Below, piece after piece: positions 60,093-64,000 of a DNA stretch of 64,000 nt; position 1 is the first letter of the stretch, and every line of letters begins with the position of its first letter. The position numbers were made by a program, and so were the translations under genes. The stretch lies in NCBI RefSeq assembly GCF_001659725.1, contig NZ_CP015922.1:248001-312000 (forward strand). Reading direction: 5' to 3'. The notes beneath the pieces are model-generated. The model was given only the letters and a program-made list of their open reading frames with translations. It was not told the origin of the DNA and did no database searches. This stretch comes from Polynucleobacter wuianus (GTDB lineage Bacteria > Pseudomonadota > Gammaproteobacteria > Burkholderiales > Burkholderiaceae).

Positions 60093-60487
60093 GTTTGTCA
60101 CATAGCTTAATTTTATAAGCCAGGCAAAAATAATGGCGTCAAAAGATATTTTTTATCTTTTGACGTACCTGCTCTTAAGGTGATTCCGCAAAAGAGAGCA
60201 GTCATAAAATAACAGCTCTGTAAAATGACTGCCAGCAACCTCTATAGTTAGATATACAAATAATATAATCGGGATTGTCCAAGCGGTATTGTTACTCAGC
60301 TTTGCGCTCCAGCGCCTAACACTACGTTAGTGAATGCGATTTCCAGTGCTATATCCACTCCCGCAAGCTCTTCGGTACCAGTAAAGTCTGATCCTTTGTC
60401 TTGGGAGCCAGTGCTTAATCGATTGCTATCATTTTTCTCAAAAGCCTGTAATCGTTAGTGCGCTCTTTTGCTTTACTTCTGACTTCT
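60093..60487. other. Structured intergenic region with two inverted repeats and a possible gene remnant
   Basis: A 395-base spacer. IR1 has perfect 12-base arms (60137-60148 and 60154-60165) with a T5 loop and no T run after. IR2 is GCAGTCAT (60198-60205) with ATGACTGC (60225-60232). On the minus strand, 60296-60454 is an open frame of 52 residues without an obvious start, ending near TNVVLGAGAQS and a TGA. It may be the remains of a gene. No tRNA was recognised. Confidence 0.4.
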
Positions 60488-61516
60488 TTAAGGGACTAAG
60501 CTCAAGAATAAGTATTCAAAAAAGATAATGAGGTGAACTACACCTTGGAGTAGGGTAGTTCTGCCAATAGCTAGTGTTAAGGCACCAATAAAAAAGGTGA
60601 GATACATCAGCGTCATATTCAGACTGCTGATACCTAAGCTAAGCGGTAGGTTAAAGTAAATTGCAATAGCGGCAATAGTAGGGATCGATAGCCCAATACT
60701 TGCCAGTGCTGAACCTAGGGCTAAGTTCAAACTGCTTTGTAAGCGATTGGCTTTAGCTGCTCTAACAGCTGCAAATCCCTCTGGCAAAAGGACTAACATT
60801 GCAATAGCGATACCCACAATTGTTTTGGGTGCTCCAGCTGCTTTAACGCCCGCTTCAATAGCAGGGCTTAATAGCTCAGCAAGGCCGACGACCACAATTA
60901 GCGAGAGAATGAGCAATACAACACTTACTGTAGTCTTCAGATTGCTAGGCTTAGGCGCATGAAAATTAATATCCGTTTTTTTCTCTTCTGTTTTGGGTAA
61001 GTAGTAGTCACGATGACTCACTGTTTGGAAAAATAAAAAAGCCCCATACAGAGCAAAACAGGCAATACCAGCAAAAGCTAGTTGACTCTTAGTAAAGTCC
61101 GGACCTGGTGTACTGGTAGTGACTATGGGCATTACTAAAATGAAAGTAGCCAGCGCAGTTAATACGGCCAACGCTGAGTTCATCCCCTCGTTACGAAACG
61201 ACATTTCATGATGATGCAGGCCGCCAATAAAGATACACAAACCTATGACACCATTGATCACAATCATGACCGTGGCAAATACAGCATCGCGTGCAATATA
61301 TTCTGAGCCATCGTGTCCTGAGAGCATCATCGAGATGATTAAGGAGACCTCGATAATAGTGACACTAATGGCTAGCACTAAAGCGCCGTAGGGCTCACCA
61401 GTTTTATGGGCTACTACCTCGGCATGATGCACAGCGGAGAGTACACCACCAATTAGGGCGACTGCCATCAGACCAATAAACCAAGTCTGGTTAGCTAGGG
61501 AGTGAAGCGTTTCCAT
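60488..61516 (-). CDS. chaA: Calcium/proton antiporter (ChaA family)
   Basis: A 342-residue inner-membrane exchanger with about ten to eleven spans. The two conserved alpha-repeats are seen as ALVLAISVTIIEVSLIIS with GHDG and as GIAIAMLVLLPEGFAAVRAA with LGSALASIGLSIP, acidic residues of the cation site included. Exports Ca2+ (or Na+/K+) in exchange for H+. Divergent from cbiX with a gap of about 110 bases. Confidence 0.88.
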   Translation of the reverse strand: METLHSLANQTWFIGLMAVALIGGVLSAVHHAEVVAHKTGEPYGALVLAISVTIIEVSLIISMMLSGHDGSEYIARDAVFATVMIVINGVIGLCIFIGGLHHHEMSFRNEGMNSALAVLTALATFILVMPIVTTSTPGPDFTKSQLAFAGIACFALYGAFLFFQTVSHRDYYLPKTEEKKTDINFHAPKPSNLKTTVSVVLLILSLIVVVGLAELLSPAIEAGVKAAGAPKTIVGIAIAMLVLLPEGFAAVRAAKANRLQSSLNLALGSALASIGLSIPTIAAIAIYFNLPLSLGISSLNMTLMYLTFFIGALTLAIGRTTLLQGVVHLIIFFEYLFLSLVP

Positions 61517-61626
61517 GAAGAGATCTTATCTAATGGATGCAAACACACTTTTGTGAATTTGCGGTTAAGCTTATCGTTCAAGAGATGTTAATTTTGACAG
61601 CTTATGATGAGAGTTTATAGGTATTT

Positions 61627-61989
61627 ATGAAGGCAATCATTCTTTTTGGGCATGGTGCTCGAGACGCTCGTTGGCGTGAGCCGTTTGATCGACTGGCAGA
61701 GCTCTGGAGAGCGCAGCATGCGGACGTACCTGTAGAGCTTGCATTTCTGGAGATGATGCAACCTTCTTTAGAAGAAGCAGTCGCTACCTTAGGTGCTAAA
61801 GGCGCCAAGGATATCACTGTCGTGCCAGTATTTTTTGGTCAAGGCGGTCATTTGCGCAATGACTTTCCGGTATTGCTAGATGCTTGCCGAGAAAAGTTTT
61901 CTCAGATCACTTTAAGCACGACGCCGGCTGTTGGCGAAAATGTGGCTGTCTTGCAAGCCATTATTGATTTTGGCGCTAGTGCTCTGTAA
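61627..61989 (+). CDS. cbiX: CbiX/SirB family sirohydrochlorin chelatase
   Basis: A 120-residue single-domain chelatase. ILFGHGARDARWREPF has the metal-binding His, and VPVFFGQGGHLRNDFP has the second His. It could insert Fe2+ or Co2+ into sirohydrochlorin; next to sumT and cysI the iron form, giving siroheme, is likely. The last 78 bases overlap the 3' end of sumT on the opposite strand. Confidence 0.88.
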   Translation: MKAIILFGHGARDARWREPFDRLAELWRAQHADVPVELAFLEMMQPSLEEAVATLGAKGAKDITVVPVFFGQGGHLRNDFPVLLDACREKFSQITLSTTPAVGENVAVLQAIIDFGASAL

Positions 61990-62766
61990 TGGATCTCTTA
62001 AGGCTTCGCCAACCATAATCAGTGCGGGTGAGCTGCTGTCAAACCAAGTATCCGCTTTGCCGTCAGCTAATTCTTGCAGAGTGCTACTCCAAAAACGCTC
62101 GCGTGGTGTGCTGACTGCTTCCAAAATTTGCACGGGTGTATCTTGCTGGTGAGTACCGCCATATTGTCCTTGCTCAATTAAGCGCTGAGCAATCTTTGCC
62201 GCATCTTTGCGACCCATGTAATACACCAAGGTATCTGCACTAGGATTGGCAATCGGTTGTCCAGTAGTTAAGTTTTCAGTACCTTGAGCTAAGGTCACAA
62301 AAGCAACGCTTCTACTAACTCCTCGTAGAGTCAACGATTGCTGAATACTGGCTGCGCCAGCCAATGCTGCTGTAATTCCGGGCACCACTTTCACTACAAT
62401 GCCCGCAGCCTTCAGCGTTTGAATTTCTTCATCGGCACGCCCAAACAGCATAGGGTCACCACCTTTAAGACGCACTACAGTCTGGTATTTCTGAGCAGCA
62501 TCTACTAAGCGTTTATTAATAAACTGCTGCGCAGAAGAGAGCTTGCCACAGCGCTTGCCTACTGCTACTTGAACTGCTTGTGGGCAAAGATGGAGCATTT
62601 CTGGATCAACAAGTGCGTCATAAAAAACAATATCAGCTTGTTCTAGTAGTTTTGCGCCGCGCACCGTAATGAGATCGACTGCACCTGGACCAGCGCCAAC
62701 TAAATATACTTTCCCCAATTGGCCAGAGAGGCTTGGGTATGGAGTGTTAATAGAGGTTGTACACAT
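61912..62766 (-). CDS. sumT: Uroporphyrinogen-III C-methyltransferase
   Basis: Adds two methyl groups to uroporphyrinogen III to give precorrin-2, the entry to siroheme. The 284-residue protein has LVGAGPGAVDLITVRGAKLL, IVFYDALVDPEML, VVRLKGGDPMLFGRADEEI and VPGITAALAGAASI. It lacks the CysG dehydrogenase/chelatase domain. The C-terminal tail after DPLQ, encoded in the overlap with cbiX, is not part of the conserved domain. Downstream of cysI and the DUF934 gene. Confidence 0.94.
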   Translation of the reverse strand: MCTTSINTPYPSLSGQLGKVYLVGAGPGAVDLITVRGAKLLEQADIVFYDALVDPEMLHLCPQAVQVAVGKRCGKLSSAQQFINKRLVDAAQKYQTVVRLKGGDPMLFGRADEEIQTLKAAGIVVKVVPGITAALAGAASIQQSLTLRGVSRSVAFVTLAQGTENLTTGQPIANPSADTLVYYMGRKDAAKIAQRLIEQGQYGGTHQQDTPVQILEAVSTPRERFWSSTLQELADGKADTWFDSSSPALIMVGEALRDPLQSTSAKINNGLQDSHIFANSRRRA

Positions 62767-62781
62767 ATTGAAATTAAGAAT

Positions 62782-63372
62782 TTAGGCGATCAGAGTAGCG
62801 CGCTTACCACGCCAGCTATTCTGAGTAGTCACAGAGAACAAATCAAATTGCTTTAAAGCCACATCCGTTTTTTGATCAGGGCGTAATGCAAAGCTATCAA
62901 AGCCAACACGAGCACCTTGCAAGAGTTGATCGATGAGCACGTCACCAATAGCGCGGATTTCACCGGCCCAATTAAAGCGATCGCGTAGTAGCGCGGCAGT
63001 ACTAAAGCTCCTGCCATCCCTAAAGATAGGGAAGTGGGCAGCAACAAGCGGCCATACTGCTTTGCCTTGTTTAATTAGGTCAGCATGCTTAAGGATATCT
63101 TCATCAGCCGCAAACCAAACACCAATCTGACCATTTTTGGCTTTAGCTTGAATGTCAGATTCATTGTGATGGGTGATCCACCAACCAAATGGTACGAGCA
63201 CTTTCTTTTTGCCGTGGTCTAAATCCGGGAGTCTTGAATTCGTACCTGCATCTTCGTTTTTACTATTATTGCCGCGCCAAATAAGCCATTCATTGGGAGC
63301 TAGGCTCGGTTTTTGCCCTTTTGGAAAGTGCAAAATTTGCTCGTGAGCTGGGATCGTATTGATATTGCTCAT
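62782..63372 (-). CDS. DUF934 domain-containing protein
   Basis: A 196-residue protein. The C-terminal FPIFRDGRSFSTAALLRDRFNWAGEIRAIGDVLIDQL (key blocks) with GFDSFAL is the DUF934 signature. These proteins are nearly always encoded next to sulfite/nitrite reductase genes and are thought to help assimilatory sulfite reduction. It overlaps the cysI 3' end by 4 bases (ATGA) and precedes sumT by 15 bases, so the three form an operon. Confidence 0.9.
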   Translation of the reverse strand: MSNINTIPAHEQILHFPKGQKPSLAPNEWLIWRGNNSKNEDAGTNSRLPDLDHGKKKVLVPFGWWITHHNESDIQAKAKNGQIGVWFAADEDILKHADLIKQGKAVWPLVAAHFPIFRDGRSFSTAALLRDRFNWAGEIRAIGDVLIDQLLQGARVGFDSFALRPDQKTDVALKQFDLFSVTTQNSWRGKRATLIA

Positions 63373-64000
63373 GATGCATCCCCAACAGTCTCTAGCTTTT
63401 CTTTTTTCTTGGCATTTTTGTATGCTGCCTCTTTAAATGGAGCTACACCAAGACGACGGTAGGTTTCAATGAAAGGCTCGTCACCATTACGCTGAGCAAC
63501 ATAAGTATTGATGATGTTCGTTATTACATCTGGAATTTCATCGGCATAGAAAGATGGTCCGATCACTTTACCAATCGAGGCATCATTCCCTTGCTCGCCA
63601 CCCAAGGTAATTTGATACCACTCTTCACCATCTTTATCGACACCTAAAACACCAATATTGCCCACATGGTGGTGGCCGCAAGAGTTAATACAACCAGAAA
63701 TGTTTAGACTGATATCGCCTAAATCAAATAAGTAATCTAAATCATCAAAGCGTTCCTGAATGGCTTTAGCAATCGGGAGGGATTTAGCATTTGCTAAAGA
63801 GCAGAAATCCCCACCGGGGCAAGCAATGATGTCGGTCAGTAGGCCAATGTTAGGTAACGCTACTTTTTGTCTCTTGGCTTCTTGCCAAAGTTCATACAAC
63901 TTGGCTTGCTCAACATCAGCAAGAACTAAGTTTTGTTCATGCGTTGCACGCAATTCACCAAAGCTGTATCGGTCTGATAAATCGGCAATAGCTAGCATCT
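63369..64000 (-). CDS. cysI: Nitrite/sulfite reductase, C-terminal part
   Basis: The C-terminal roughly 210 residues of a siroheme/[4Fe-4S] hemoprotein. The 5' end is outside the window. The cluster cysteines are in IACPGGDFCSLANAKS (C-x5-C) and SGCINSCGHHH (C-x3-C). The latter is the siroheme-ligand pair typical of CysI/NirB/Sir. With DUF934 and sumT downstream it is more likely an assimilatory sulfite reductase than a nitrite reductase. Confidence 0.88.
   Translation of the reverse strand, partial: MLAIADLSDRYSFGELRATHEQNLVLADVEQAKLYELWQEAKRQKVALPNIGLLTDIIACPGGDFCSLANAKSLPIAKAIQERFDDLDYLFDLGDISLNISGCINSCGHHHVGNIGVLGVDKDGEEWYQITLGGEQGNDASIGKVIGPSFYADEIPDVITNIINTYVAQRNGDEPFIETYRRLGVAPFKEAAYKNAKKKEKLETVGDAS

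Noticed and set aside
60271..60300. tRNA-like stretch (GTCCAAGCGGTA)
   Set aside because: No cloverleaf with acceptor stem, anticodon arm and T arm could be formed around it.
1..64000. CRISPR arrays, rRNA, tRNA, insertion sequences or prophage
   Set aside because: No regular spaced repeats, transposase, integrase other than XerD, or RNA gene signatures were seen when reading both strands.

Overview
The window looks like a chromosomal segment of a freshwater betaproteobacterium of the Burkholderiaceae, most likely Polynucleobacter or a close relative. This rests on moderate-to-low G+C, compact gene packing, frequent TTG/GTG starts, and gene content: yqgE-ruvX-pyrR-pyrB, tolQRAB-pal-cpoB-queC, exbBD-lpxK-trm112-kdsB-adk, glyA-nrdR, a RibBA with a degraded C-terminal domain, and cysI-DUF934-sumT. 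The genus call is from family recognition and was not checked against a database.

Layout. 1-2.1 kb: the 3' end of yqgE, then ruvX, pyrR and pyrB. 2.1-13 kb: a surface-glycan locus with several glycosyltransferases, two different fucosyltransferase families side by side (GT11 and GT10), the complete dTDP-rhamnose set rfbBDAC and a heptosyltransferase. 13-19.4 kb: a TolC-type outer-membrane protein, uppP, a DUF2721 protein, a UDP-xylose synthase, trmB and gabD. 19.4-25.3 kb: riboflavin genes in two opposed groups (ribBA-ribH-nusB on minus, ribD-ribE on plus), separated by four type IV minor-pilin-like genes. 25.3-30.7 kb: queC and the Tol-Pal operon. 30.7-46 kb: housekeeping genes (glyA, nrdR, adk, kdsB, lpxK, exbBD, xseA, murB, yajQ, xerD, plsY, folE), with three type II toxin-antitoxin modules (HigBA-like, YefM-YoeB, BrnTA) within about 10 kb. 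45.3-47 kb: a small lipoprotein, a HiPIP behind a Fur-like box, and an HPP-family membrane gene broken by one in-frame TGA. 47-60.1 kb: a second glycan locus with the GDP-fucose pathway (manC, gmd, fcl), a paralogue of a glycosyltransferase from the first locus, an FkbM-like protein, a GT-C-like membrane protein, a GtrB/ArnC-like transferase, and a cassette of radical SAM/SPASM protein, aldehyde dehydrogenase, ATP-grasp ligase and RffA/WecE aminotransferase. 60.5-64 kb: a cation/proton antiporter, cbiX, sumT, DUF934 and the 3' part of cysI, which is siroheme and assimilatory sulfite reduction.

How it fits together. RfbA and RfbB make dTDP-4-keto-6-deoxyglucose. RfbC and RfbD take it to dTDP-rhamnose, and RffA could instead aminate it to dTDP-Fuc4N. 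ManC, Gmd and Fcl make GDP-fucose, which the two fucosyltransferases about 40 kb away could use. Uxs can provide UDP-xylose. The GtrB/ArnC-like transferase and the GT-C-like protein resemble a lipid-linked sugar transfer system. The least familiar part is 52.5-60.1 kb, which may build and attach an acylated or aminoacylated amino-sugar to a surface glycan. That is inference from gene neighbourhood. No rRNA, tRNA, CRISPR array, intact insertion sequence or prophage was seen.
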